The notes under the pieces: generated by a model
Databases searched by the model: none
Told to the model about the DNA's origin: nothing
The model's input: the letters and a program-made list of their open reading frames with translations, nothing else
Assembly (NCBI GenBank): GCA_002839125.1
Contig: PGXI01000003.1
Coordinates: forward strand, 1 to 28,160
Direction of reading: 5' to 3'
DNA from: Tenericutes bacterium HGW-Tenericutes-5
GTDB taxonomy: Bacteria; Bacillota_I; Bacilli_A; Izemoplasmatales; Hujiaoplasmataceae
Length of the DNA: 28,160 nt
Program-made: the position numbers and the translations under genes
Shown: positions 8,753-15,792 of the stretch, piece by piece
Position numbering within the stretch: position 1 is the first letter of the stretch
Layout: each line of letters starts with the position of its first letter

Positions 8753-9682
8753 TTACCAAGGAGTATAAAGATTCTTAATATAATCCTCATATAAAGTTTC
8801 TAATAACTCATGTTTTTCTTTGGATAAAACAAAATTTGAAACCTCTACATTATCTGCTAATTGAGAGCTGTTTTTTATACCGGGAATAACACAAGTAACT
8901 GCTTTAAAGTCTAAAATGAACCTTAAACTTGATTTTACTATATCTGAGCCAACAATGCTTTTAACTTGCTCAATAATCTTAATTCTTGTGTCGATAACTT
9001 CTTTTGACCATCTTGCTCTTATTCCAGTGAAATTAGTAAATTCATCATACTTTCCGCTTAACCAACCTGAATCAAGCGGTACTTTTATCATAAGTAGAAT
9101 ACCTTTTTCAAACACTTTATTAAAATGTATCTTTGGACTTTGATGAATTACATTAAACATCAACTCAATTACATCAACATCATCATTTTCTAAGACAATC
9201 TGTAACTCATCTGGAGTATCAATGCTAACGCCAAAATGATTAATTAACTTTAAAGCTTTTAGTCTTCTTAGTTCATTATAGACTGGATGATCTTTATCAA
9301 GCATTTCTCTAGGCGGATTATGAAGGATCACACTATCTAAATAATGAGTTTGAAGTCTTTTTAAAGATTCTCTTACTGATTTTTCAATTCTTTCAATAGA
9401 AAAATCAGTATTACCCTGATCATCATGTCCAAACTTTGAGTTAATAAATACTTTATCTCGACTTCCTTTTAATGCTTTTCCCAGTAATCTTTCACTATTG
9501 CCATGTCCATAGTTCGGTGCGGTATCAAATAAACTCACACCCATCTTCAAAGCTTCTTGAACCAAACCTATGCCTTCCAATTCATCACCAAAATCGAAAT
9601 CGATATTATTTCCCAGTTGCCAAGAACCAAAAGAAATCTCTGATATTAAAAAATCAACTCTTTTTGGATTGTTATATTTCAT
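8753..9682 (-). CDS. Aldo/keto reductase
   Basis: This is an NAD(P)H-dependent oxidoreductase of the aldo/keto reductase superfamily, acting on small aldehydes or ketones in the cytosol. From the chosen start it has 309 residues. The catalytic tetrad is visible: Asp53 and Tyr58 in FDTAPNYGHG, Lys83 in INSKFG, and His121 in VILHNP. A longer frame opens at 9703, but that start lies within the ribosome-binding region: AAGGAGGG sits just before the ATG at 9682. It is the first gene of a probable operon with the SOUL and tocopherol-cyclase-like genes. A hairpin at 9702-9731 lies directly upstream. The substrate is not evident. Confidence 0.93.
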   Translation of the reverse strand: MKYNNPKRVDFLISEISFGSWQLGNNIDFDFGDELEGIGLVQEALKMGVSLFDTAPNYGHGNSERLLGKALKGSRDKVFINSKFGHDDQGNTDFSIERIEKSVRESLKRLQTHYLDSVILHNPPREMLDKDHPVYNELRRLKALKLINHFGVSIDTPDELQIVLENDDVDVIELMFNVIHQSPKIHFNKVFEKGILLMIKVPLDSGWLSGKYDEFTNFTGIRARWSKEVIDTRIKIIEQVKSIVGSDIVKSSLRFILDFKAVTCVIPGIKNSSQLADNVEVSNFVLSKEKHELLETLYEDYIKNLYTPW

Positions 9683-9701
9683 AAACACCCTCCTTATAAA
9701 C

Positions 9702-9731
9702 ATAAAACTACTGTTAGTCCAGTAGTTTTAT
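9702..9731 (-). terminator. Hairpin between small unknown gene and aldo/keto reductase
   Basis: A perfect 12-bp stem (9702-9713 with 9720-9731) has a 6-base loop, 11 bases beyond the stop of the 131-residue gene. On the - strand the stem ends in TTTTAT followed by GTTTAT, a weak T tract. It may be a terminator, or a partial one allowing read-through, since the reductase start is only about 20 bases further on. Confidence 0.55.
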
Positions 9732-9742
9732 CTGTCAGATTA

Positions 9743-10138
9743 TTATTCTGTAAATATTTTAATTTCGCGTAATCCTTTAACTTCTTTTTCAAAGAAATCC
9801 ATAGCATTTCTTAAGTTGTTTTTATGATAAGGATATACTTTTGTTTGGTTTAACTTCATAAAATTATTGAGGTTTTCCCAATGAGTATAACCTGTATTCT
9901 TTAAATCTTTATGTTTGTTACTGAGAATAAAATAGATGAATTCTCTACCTTTATATCGATGATTCTTTCTTTTACGTCTTCCGTATTGTTCTAGTAAACT
10001 TTTCAAGTCTTTAGCAGCGCCCATATAATCCTCTGCTTGATATTTTTCTTCCATTGACATTAGTGAAATATAGTTTACTTTCTCGTTACTTTTTTCCTTT
10101 TTTGCAAAAAGCGATTTAAATTTGTCTAATACATTCAT
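9743..10138 (-). CDS. Unknown 131-residue protein
   Basis: I do not recognise this protein. It is cytosolic in appearance, with no signal peptide or membrane segment. The N-terminus is a basic amphipathic stretch (FKSLFAKKEK), the middle has a very basic patch, GRRKRKNHRYKGRE at about 53-66, and the rest is charged and aromatic-rich. The start ATG is preceded by AAGGAT at about nine bases. It has its own promoter-like elements (10185-10213) and a 12-bp palindrome in the leader, and ends before a hairpin at 9702-9731, so it appears monocistronic and possibly regulated. The basic patch could bind nucleic acid, but that is only inference. Confidence 0.7.
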   Translation of the reverse strand: MNVLDKFKSLFAKKEKSNEKVNYISLMSMEEKYQAEDYMGAAKDLKSLLEQYGRRKRKNHRYKGREFIYFILSNKHKDLKNTGYTHWENLNNFMKLNQTKVYPYHKNNLRNAMDFFEKEVKGLREIKIFTE

Positions 10139-10155
10139 TTTGATCAGATCCTTTC

Positions 10156-10167
10156 AGTTTATAAACT
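10156..10167. promoter_or_regulatory. 12-bp perfect palindrome in the leader of the unknown gene
   Basis: AGTTTATAAACT reads the same on both strands. It lies 18-29 bases upstream of the ATG at 10138 and just downstream of the predicted -10, where an operator would block transcription. AT-rich palindromes also arise by chance. Confidence 0.3.
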
Positions 10168-10184
10168 AAGTAGTATTACTTTAT

Positions 10185-10213
10185 ATAATAATACTCTAGC
10201 CTCTTTTTTTCAA
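10185..10213 (-). promoter_or_regulatory. Predicted promoter of the 131-residue gene
   Basis: On the - strand TTGAAA (10208-10213) is separated by exactly 17 bases from TATTAT (10185-10190). Each box differs from the housekeeping consensus at one base. The start codon lies 47 bases downstream. Confidence 0.6.
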
Positions 10214-10259
10214 TGCAATTGATTAATGTTTTCTAGATTAATAATAATTAAATCGTTTA

Positions 10260-11381
10260 TTACCAGATAAAAAATAATAAAAGCATAGTAATAATACTCA
10301 TAAATATTAACGATAAGATACTATAGATTAGGATGTATTTTTTAGTTAATTTAGGAAAGTCTCTCAATATATACTTAAAAGATATAAGACTTGCTAAAGA
10401 GGCAATCAAGGTTCCCATAGCTCCAACATTAACTCCTTGGAGTAGATACCTTGCCATAGATGAATGGGTAAATGTTGATAGTAATACAGCTGCCGGAACA
10501 TTGGATATAAACTGAGATGTTATCATACTGGTAAAATATACTTTTGTTTTACCATCTAAAAAACTAGACAAGACTAAACCAATATTATCCAGTCGGCTGA
10601 GATTACCGGTAATTATAAAGAAAGAGACAAATGTTAGCAATAAATACCAATCCACTCTTTTAAATAACCCTCTAGCAAAGATCAATCCGACAACAATTGT
10701 AAAAATAAAGGTATATAGTAAAGGAATTATCCTTAAAATTGAAAATAAAGCATTTAATAGTATCAAGGTATAGATTCCGAGCTTTTTTAAATCGATCTTT
10801 GGGGTTGTAATATTAAGTTCTACAACTTTTTTTGGTATCAATATAATTGTTGCAAAAACGATTAACACACCGCCAATAATTGTGACGGGTAAAGTCATAT
10901 TTAAAAAATCTCGGAAAGACAATTGAAAATATGCATAAAGATATATATTTTGTGGATCCCCCATGGGAGTTAAAGCACTTCCCATATTAGCTGCGATCGT
11001 TTGTAAAACTATAATATAAATGACCTGTTTCTCCATCTTGACATGTCTTAAAATAAATATTGAAAAAGGTATTAGTGTTAAAAGAACTGCATCATTGGTC
11101 AAAAACATCGCTAAAAAGAAAGTAGTCAAAACAATTGACAGGACAATATAGCGCATGTTTTTTAAGTGCATAACCAGTTTTGTAGCTATATAATAGAAAA
11201 AATGGCTGTCATATATTCCAGCAACCGCAAGCATTATCGTAAACATAACTACAAGTACCTTGTAATTTATATATGTTAGGTATTCTTTAGAAGGCGGAAC
11301 TAAAAAAATAGTAAAAATAGCAATTATAACTGCTATTAGAAATACTTTGTCTTTTAAAATAAAATTAGAAATTTTGCGCAT
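10260..11381 (-). CDS. ArsB/NhaD/SLC13-type anion permease
   Basis: The product is a polytopic membrane protein with roughly ten hydrophobic segments, of the ion transporter superfamily that includes ArsB, NhaD and the SLC13 dicarboxylate/citrate carriers; it looks most like the YbiR-type branch. The two re-entrant-loop signatures are visible: FLTNDAVLLTLIPF in the first half and NMGSALTPMGDPQNIYLY just before the middle. It probably moves an anion such as a di- or tricarboxylate with sodium or protons, but the substrate is not readable. A frame opens at 11393 with TTG, but the ATG at 11381 is preferred because GAGGG sits five bases ahead; this gives 373 residues. It stands alone, and no convincing terminator is seen after it. 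Confidence 0.82.
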   Translation of the reverse strand: MRKISNFILKDKVFLIAVIIAIFTIFLVPPSKEYLTYINYKVLVVMFTIMLAVAGIYDSHFFYYIATKLVMHLKNMRYIVLSIVLTTFFLAMFLTNDAVLLTLIPFSIFILRHVKMEKQVIYIIVLQTIAANMGSALTPMGDPQNIYLYAYFQLSFRDFLNMTLPVTIIGGVLIVFATIILIPKKVVELNITTPKIDLKKLGIYTLILLNALFSILRIIPLLYTFIFTIVVGLIFARGLFKRVDWYLLLTFVSFFIITGNLSRLDNIGLVLSSFLDGKTKVYFTSMITSQFISNVPAAVLLSTFTHSSMARYLLQGVNVGAMGTLIASLASLISFKYILRDFPKLTKKYILIYSILSLIFMSIITMLLLFFIW

Positions 11382-11473
11382 ATAAACCCTCAAATATTAA
11401 TCACTAATGATTATTATACTCCTAATTTTTTAAAACTTACATAGCAAACTAACAGTCAAATCTAATTTTTATT

Positions 11474-11504
11474 TTAAACAAAAACACGGATTAATTTCCG
11501 TGTT
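11474..11504 (-). terminator. Terminator of the ABC-like ATPase gene
   Basis: An 8-bp stem (11483-11490 with 11497-11504) has a 6-base loop and is followed on the - strand by TTTGTTT. It lies 18 bases beyond the ATPase stop. Confidence 0.75.
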
Positions 11505-11521
11505 ATTTTCAGATAACGAAT

Positions 11522-12304
11522 TCATTCAAAATATCTTAGAAATTGTTCTTTGTTGTTAAGAAACTGCTTCAATAACTTGATACTTTCAATATCATCATAT
11601 TTAACTTTTGTAAAGACATCGTTCTTAATCTCATATACTATAGCATTATTGATAGCAGCTAAAATCGGCGAATGAGTAGCTATTAAGAATTGGCAACCTC
11701 TTTTAGTAGCTTCAATAATCATAGCTGTTAAAGTAAGTTGATTTTGGATAGATAATGGAGTTTCTGGTTCATCTAATAAATATAACTGATTGTCTTTGAT
11801 TCTAGAAGAGAAAAAATCTAGATATGACTCACCATGTGATGATGTTGATAAATCTTGTGAATACATGTTTTCTAACTCATAAATTGTTTTACTGTATGGT
11901 GATTTAGCCATCATTTTAGCATAATTAGACTTGTTCTTATATTCTTCTTCTACTCTTTGAATATTTTCCCTTGACTCACTTATCTCGTTTTGTACATATT
12001 CTATATAATTTATAAAAGCAATGCTTTCGAAAAAGAAGCCTTTAACTTTTCTTAAACTAGGTGAGACTTTGATTTGAATGTTGTCGATTTTAAAATCATC
12101 GGAGGTATTTGGTAGTTTAATCCTAATCAGATTCAGCTTGCTTTGGATTAGTTTTAGTAATGTCGATTTTCCACATCCGTTTTCACCAAGAAATAAAACA
12201 ACCGGCGCTTTTAAGTCTAAATTAATCTCGGATTTATAAATTTCCAAGTTAAACGGATAGTTTTTATTTTCACCGGGATAAATATTTATTCTATCTATTA
12301 GCAT
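11522..12304 (-). CDS. ABC-like AAA-family ATPase, stand-alone
   Basis: The 260-residue product is a soluble nucleotide-binding protein with ABC-type motifs: Walker A GENGCGKST at 40-48, a signature-like STSSHGES stretch, Walker B LYLLDEPE, and the H-loop ATHSP. A charged, partly coiled-coil insertion (about 95-135) separates Walker A from the signature, as in the COG3910-type predicted ATPases rather than in classical transporter subunits. No permease gene is nearby, so a transport role is unlikely. Its partner and process are unknown. The start follows AGAGGG. It is divergently transcribed from the PadR operon, with only about 150 bases between the two start codons. Confidence 0.85.
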   Translation of the reverse strand: MLIDRINIYPGENKNYPFNLEIYKSEINLDLKAPVVLFLGENGCGKSTLLKLIQSKLNLIRIKLPNTSDDFKIDNIQIKVSPSLRKVKGFFFESIAFINYIEYVQNEISESRENIQRVEEEYKNKSNYAKMMAKSPYSKTIYELENMYSQDLSTSSHGESYLDFFSSRIKDNQLYLLDEPETPLSIQNQLTLTAMIIEATKRGCQFLIATHSPILAAINNAIVYEIKNDVFTKVKYDDIESIKLLKQFLNNKEQFLRYFE

Positions 12305-12406
12305 TTTATTACCCTCTTTAAAATAAGTTTCTTTATTTATTTTAGCACATTTAAATAGCAGTTTGACCTGAAAAATAAATTACTTAAAAAAATTTTAAAA
12401 ATATTA

Positions 12407-12438
12407 TTGACAAACAATGCTATGTATTGTATAGTATT
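12407..12438 (+). promoter_or_regulatory. PadR operon promoter with overlapping inverted repeat
   Basis: TTGACA (12407-12412) is followed after exactly 17 bases by TATAGT (12430-12435). An imperfect palindrome, AATGCTAT (12416-12423) and ATAGTATT (12431-12438) with a 7-base centre, matches at seven of eight pairs and covers the -10 box. This is where a PadR dimer would repress its own operon. The promoter is seen; the operator role is inferred. Confidence 0.7.
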
Positions 12439-12457
12439 ATGTATAAGGAGGTATTGG

Positions 12458-12760
12458 ATGGATATACAACTAAAAAAAGGGTTACTGGACTTAATGGTAT
12501 TAGCAACAATAAAATACGAAGATTCTTACGGCTACAAGATAATTCAAGAGATATCAAGTGTTATGGATATCAGTGAATCAACATTATATCCAATACTTAA
12601 AAGACTAGAAAAACAAAAATTAGTTAACACTTACAACACAACTTATAATTCAAGGATTAGAAAATATTACAAGATTAACAAGCAGGGATTAGAAAAATTA
12701 AAACAATCAATTGATGACTTTGATGAAATAAATAGAATGTATATGTACATTAAGAGGTAA
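12458..12760 (+). CDS. PadR-family transcriptional regulator
   Basis: This is a small winged-helix repressor of 100 residues. It has the family pattern: LKKGLLDLMVLATI at the start, SYGYKI, then the recognition region SESTLYPILKRLEKQKLV and the wing YYKINKQG. A longer frame opens at 12407, but the ATG at 12458 has AAGGAGG seven bases upstream, and the extra codons would overlap the promoter. It is the first of three genes spaced by 5 bases each (PadR, DUF1700, DUF4097), an arrangement seen in many Firmicutes, where PadR is thought to control the two downstream genes in response to an envelope or antimicrobial signal. Autoregulation through the palindrome at its promoter is likely. Its ligand is unknown. 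Confidence 0.93.
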   Translation: MDIQLKKGLLDLMVLATIKYEDSYGYKIIQEISSVMDISESTLYPILKRLEKQKLVNTYNTTYNSRIRKYYKINKQGLEKLKQSIDDFDEINRMYMYIKR

Positions 12761-12765
12761 ATAAG

Positions 12766-13308
12766 ATGAATAAAAAAGTATTTCTAAACAACTTAAAAAA
12801 AGAGTTAAAATATTATAAAAAAATCAATTCTGAAGAGATAATTTATTACTATGATGAAATGATTCAAGATGCAGTGGATGAAGGCGAAGATGAAAATCAA
12901 TTTATTAAAAATTTAGGATCTATTGATACGATTATCGCTAACATAGTGAAAGATGAAGATTTTGTAAGAGATGTCAAAACATCCAATACAAAATCATTAG
13001 GAAATATTGTAAATGGAACTGTAAGAGTAATTAGTTTTATTTGTTATTACTTTGCCTTATTTATAATGACTATAGTATTCGGATCTATTTTCATCAGTGG
13101 ATTAGGCATGATTTTACAATCAGGAATATATCTAATCTTCGATAATCTAACATCTACAGATCAGTGGATATTGTTTGGTGTTATTATCATGGGTTTAGGC
13201 ATTAGTATTATTGGTTTTTCTCTAATGACCAACATATTTAAAACAACAAAATCATTTAGGTTGTTTATAATTAGAAAAACCAAAGAAATTTATCGGAAAA
13301 AGAGGTAG
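12766..13308 (+). CDS. DUF1700/HAAS-domain membrane protein
   Basis: The 180-residue product has a soluble N-terminal helical domain of the DUF1700 (HAAS) type. Its pattern is FLNNLKKELKYYKKINSEEI, then a YYDEMIQDAVDEGEDE stretch and an LGS motif at about 50. Two strongly hydrophobic segments follow (about 92-120 and 130-155) and a basic C-terminal tail. Members of this family usually lie beside a PadR regulator and a DUF4097 protein, as here, and are thought to work with them at the membrane. The exact role is not known. Start ATG follows an AAGAGG stretch overlapping the end of padR, which suggests tight translational linkage. Confidence 0.88.
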   Translation: MNKKVFLNNLKKELKYYKKINSEEIIYYYDEMIQDAVDEGEDENQFIKNLGSIDTIIANIVKDEDFVRDVKTSNTKSLGNIVNGTVRVISFICYYFALFIMTIVFGSIFISGLGMILQSGIYLIFDNLTSTDQWILFGVIIMGLGISIIGFSLMTNIFKTTKSFRLFIIRKTKEIYRKKR

Positions 13309-13313
13309 TAAAA

Positions 13314-14201
13314 ATGAGTAAATTATTGAAATATGGATTAGCCCTCCTTTTAATCGGCTTTGGTGTAGTGCTAATGATTTCAGCGACATCAAACTCAACT
13401 GTATTTGGTTTTACTGATGAAGATTATACTTTACATGAAGAAAGTTATAGTGAAGATGCATTTAATTTGATCGATTTTGATTTTCAAAATCGTAAAGTAT
13501 ATATCCTTGAGAGTTTAGATGATGAAATTCATGTTAAATTTTATACACATGAAAAAGATATGCTTGAGTTCACAGATACTGACAACGAATTAACTATTAC
13601 AATAGAGAGAAAGTGGTATTACAACATATTTTCATTTGACATATTTAGTAATAGAGAATTTTTTAAAGTATACTTATATCTTCCAACAACTTCATCAGTT
13701 GAAAACTTAAAAATCTTTTCATCAAACGGTTCATTGAATCTAAATGTTAACGCTACTTTTGATCAAATAAATCTAAGAACTTCAAATGGTAGAATAGACA
13801 TACTAAACCTTGAAGCTAGTAATATTATAGCGAATTCATCAAATGGAGTTATTAGAATAGATAACCTTAGTGTAGCTGAAAAGATTGATCTTAATACAAC
13901 AAATGGTGAAGTCATAATGGATGACATAAACTCACCAATCATTGAAGCAGATACATCAAATGGAAAAATTACAGCCAAAAACATTATATCAAATAATATA
14001 AATCTTGATACTTCCAATGGCCATGTTTACTTGTCAATCGTTGGTGAAAAGGATGATTATAAAGTAACTCTTTCAACATCAAATGGCAGTAAAATTTTCG
14101 ATGGTTTAGAAGTATCATCAGGAACCATCAATTCGAGCGGTCAATATTCAATATCTCTTGATTCTTCAAACAGTGATGTGGAAGTAACATTTATTGATTA
14201 G
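13314..14201 (+). CDS. DUF4097 beta-solenoid surface protein
   Basis: The 295-residue product has one N-terminal membrane segment (about 5-24), which may act as a signal anchor. From about residue 130 it repeats a motif of the type T/S-S-N-G-x-I/V about every 20-23 residues: SSNGSLNL, TSNGRIDI, SSNGVIRI, TTNGEVIM, TSNGKITA, TSNGHVYL and TSNGSKIF. This is the DUF4097 right-handed beta-solenoid pattern. The solenoid is expected outside the membrane. It is the last gene of the PadR operon, five bases after the DUF1700 gene, with its ribosome-binding site GAGGTAG overlapping that gene's stop. A strong terminator follows. Its function is not established. Confidence 0.9.
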   Translation: MSKLLKYGLALLLIGFGVVLMISATSNSTVFGFTDEDYTLHEESYSEDAFNLIDFDFQNRKVYILESLDDEIHVKFYTHEKDMLEFTDTDNELTITIERKWYYNIFSFDIFSNREFFKVYLYLPTTSSVENLKIFSSNGSLNLNVNATFDQINLRTSNGRIDILNLEASNIIANSSNGVIRIDNLSVAEKIDLNTTNGEVIMDDINSPIIEADTSNGKITAKNIISNNINLDTSNGHVYLSIVGEKDDYKVTLSTSNGSKIFDGLEVSSGTINSSGQYSISLDSSNSDVEVTFID

Positions 14202-14217
14202 TTTATCAAATTATAAT

Positions 14218-14257
14218 AATGGTAGTTTGTATTCAAAAAACTACCATTTTTATTTTT
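14218..14257 (+). terminator. Terminator of the PadR operon
   Basis: A perfect 11-bp stem (14218-14228 with 14238-14248) is followed by a T-rich tail TTTATTTTT. It lies 17 bases after the DUF4097 stop. Confidence 0.92.
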
Positions 14258-14343
14258 AAAAAAATATTGTTATGAGATTTAAAAAACTATCTAAAAAAAA
14301 CGGATATTTTATGATAAAATAGTTTCTACATGAGGTGATAGTA

Positions 14344-14982
14344 ATGAGAATTGGAATTATTGGTCCTATTGGAAGTGGAAAATCAACATTATCGCATTTA
14401 TTATCTTCATATTATAACGTTCCCATGGTCAAGGAACCGGTAGAAAGCAGTCCTTTTTTGCCTCTGTTTTATGGAGACAAAAAGAAGTTTTCTTTTATTA
14501 GTCAGTGCGCTTTTTATAGTGAGTTATTTCTTTCGATGTGGAATACTAGAGATGAAAAATTTTTAATCTGCGACTCGACTATGTTTTCCAACCTTGTCTT
14601 CACTGAATTACTAAAAAAAGAAGGTATGATGACAGATGAAGAGGTTGATTTAACCTATAAAGTCGCGGAAGCTCATATGAAATTGGTCCCAGAATTAGAT
14701 ATTCATATAGTATTGGTAAGAAACGAAGAAAGTCTTTTCGAAAACATTAGGAAAAGATCTCGCCACTTAGAAAAAGATCAGTATGATTATTTAAAGTTCC
14801 ATTATAAGAATTACTCAACTGTTTTAGATTCTATATTTAATAGATACCAGATTCCTAAAGATAAGATTTTGTATTTAAAAGTTGATGATATGTTCAATCA
14901 ACTGCACTTTAACGACTTGATTAAGCAAATTGAAGAACAATATCACAAGTCGTTCCATCAGCAACAATCTTTAAAACTATAG
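14344..14982 (+). CDS. Deoxynucleoside kinase
   Basis: The enzyme phosphorylates a deoxynucleoside with ATP, the first step of DNA-precursor salvage. From the ATG at 14344 it has 212 residues, the usual size for the bacterial dAdo/dGuo/dCyd kinase family. It shows the P-loop GPIGSGKST (7-15), an EPVE motif, a position equivalent to the DRS motif at 77-79 which here reads DST, and the LID arginines RKRSRHLE. A GTG at 14335 also opens the frame, but it is part of the GAGGTG ribosome-binding site, so it is not the start. The gene stands alone between two terminators. The nucleoside preferred cannot be told. The altered DRS motif deserves attention because its Arg normally helps hold the 5' hydroxyl and phosphate. 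Confidence 0.85.
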   Translation: MRIGIIGPIGSGKSTLSHLLSSYYNVPMVKEPVESSPFLPLFYGDKKKFSFISQCAFYSELFLSMWNTRDEKFLICDSTMFSNLVFTELLKKEGMMTDEEVDLTYKVAEAHMKLVPELDIHIVLVRNEESLFENIRKRSRHLEKDQYDYLKFHYKNYSTVLDSIFNRYQIPKDKILYLKVDDMFNQLHFNDLIKQIEEQYHKSFHQQQSLKL

Positions 14983-14985
14983 ATA

Positions 14986-15015
14986 AAATAAGAGAGATTA
15001 TCTCTTATTTTTTTG
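14986..15015 (+). terminator. Terminator of the deoxynucleoside kinase gene
   Basis: A perfect 10-bp stem (14986-14995 with 15001-15010) has a 5-base loop and continues into a T run. It starts four bases after the kinase stop. Confidence 0.92.
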
Positions 15016-15064
15016 TTTAAAATATCAACCGTTTTGTAATATTAAAAATATCATAAAGTAATTG

Positions 15065-15093
15065 TTGAAAGACAAATAAATGTATGATATCAT
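15065..15093 (+). promoter_or_regulatory. Possible promoter of the YaaH-like permease gene
   Basis: TTGAAA (15065-15070) stands exactly 17 bases from TATCAT (15088-15093). The start codon lies 48 bases beyond. The match is moderate. Confidence 0.4.
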
Positions 15094-15140
15094 TCTTAAG
15101 AATGAAAAAATTATCAAATAAAAAAAGAGGAGAAAATTAA

Positions 15141-15680
15141 ATGAAAACAGCTAATCCTGCACCATTAGGATTATTAGGATTTGGTATGACAACCGTATTG
15201 TTAAACCTTCACAATGCTGGCTTAATACCTTTATCAATGATGATAATCGGAATGGGAGTCGCATTAGGCGGTCTAACGCAAATAATTGCAGGTATATATG
15301 AGTTAAAACTTGGAAATACTTTTGGCGGTACTGCTTTTACAGCTTATGGTTTTTTTTGGTTAAGTTTAGTTATAATTTGGTACTTTCCAAAATCTGGTTT
15401 TGAAGCAGACAAAGTATCGATGGGGTACTACTTAACTATGTGGGGAATTTTTACTTCATTTATGTTTATTGGTACTTTAAAACACAATCTAACAACAAGA
15501 ATTGTATTTGGATCGTTAGCATTACTGTTTTTTACGCTAGCATTAGGTGATTTTACTGGTGTAGAATTAATAACAAATATTGCTGGATGGATTGGAATCT
15601 TTTGTGGCTTTTCCGCTTTTTATAGCGCAATGGCACAAGTGTTAAATCAAGAGTTCGGAAAAAAAATTCTTCCATTATAA
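15141..15680 (+). CDS. Acetate/succinate permease, YaaH/SatP (GPR1/FUN34) family
   Basis: This is a six-segment membrane protein of the acetate uptake transporter family, which moves acetate and related short acids with protons. The 179-residue length is typical. The family signature NPAPLGLLGFGMTT lies at residues 5-18, followed by LGGLTQIIAGIYELKLGNTFGGTAFTAYG, a conserved pattern of the pore. The C-terminus ends with AFYSAMAQVLN, as in the family. The ATG follows GAGGAGAAAATTAA, a good ribosome-binding site. It is bounded by terminators, so it is probably transcribed alone. In a fermenter it may carry acetate out as well as in. The family assignment is secure; the direction and substrate range are inferred. 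Confidence 0.93.
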   Translation: MKTANPAPLGLLGFGMTTVLLNLHNAGLIPLSMMIIGMGVALGGLTQIIAGIYELKLGNTFGGTAFTAYGFFWLSLVIIWYFPKSGFEADKVSMGYYLTMWGIFTSFMFIGTLKHNLTTRIVFGSLALLFFTLALGDFTGVELITNIAGWIGIFCGFSAFYSAMAQVLNQEFGKKILPL

Positions 15681-15694
15681 TTACAACTCACAAA

Positions 15695-15722
15695 TAAAGC
15701 TTAGTTTTTATCAACTAAGCTT
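15695..15722. other. Hairpin after the permease gene, no T run
   Basis: A perfect 11-bp stem (15695-15705 with 15712-15722) has a 6-base loop. No T run follows on the + strand. It may protect the 3' end or pair up with the terminator that follows. Confidence 0.5.
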
Positions 15723-15743
15723 TACCTAAGTAAATATTCATTT

Positions 15744-15781
15744 AATCGTTTAATCCAGATTTGGGTTAAGCGATTTTTTTA
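15744..15781 (+). terminator. Terminator of the YaaH-like permease gene
   Basis: A 13-bp stem with two G-T pairs (15744-15756 with 15763-15775) leads into seven or more T. It lies between the permease and the convergent cysteine-synthase-like gene. Confidence 0.85.
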
Positions 15782-15792
15782 TTATTTTTCGT

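Noticed and set aside
10172..10195. Seven-bp inverted repeat as terminator of the permease gene
   Set aside because: It is A/T only, lies more than 60 bases beyond the stop and has no T run directly after; it also overlaps a better promoter call.
11522..12304. ABC transporter ATPase subunit
   Set aside because: No permease gene is near, and the coiled-coil insertion between Walker A and the signature does not fit a transporter subunit.
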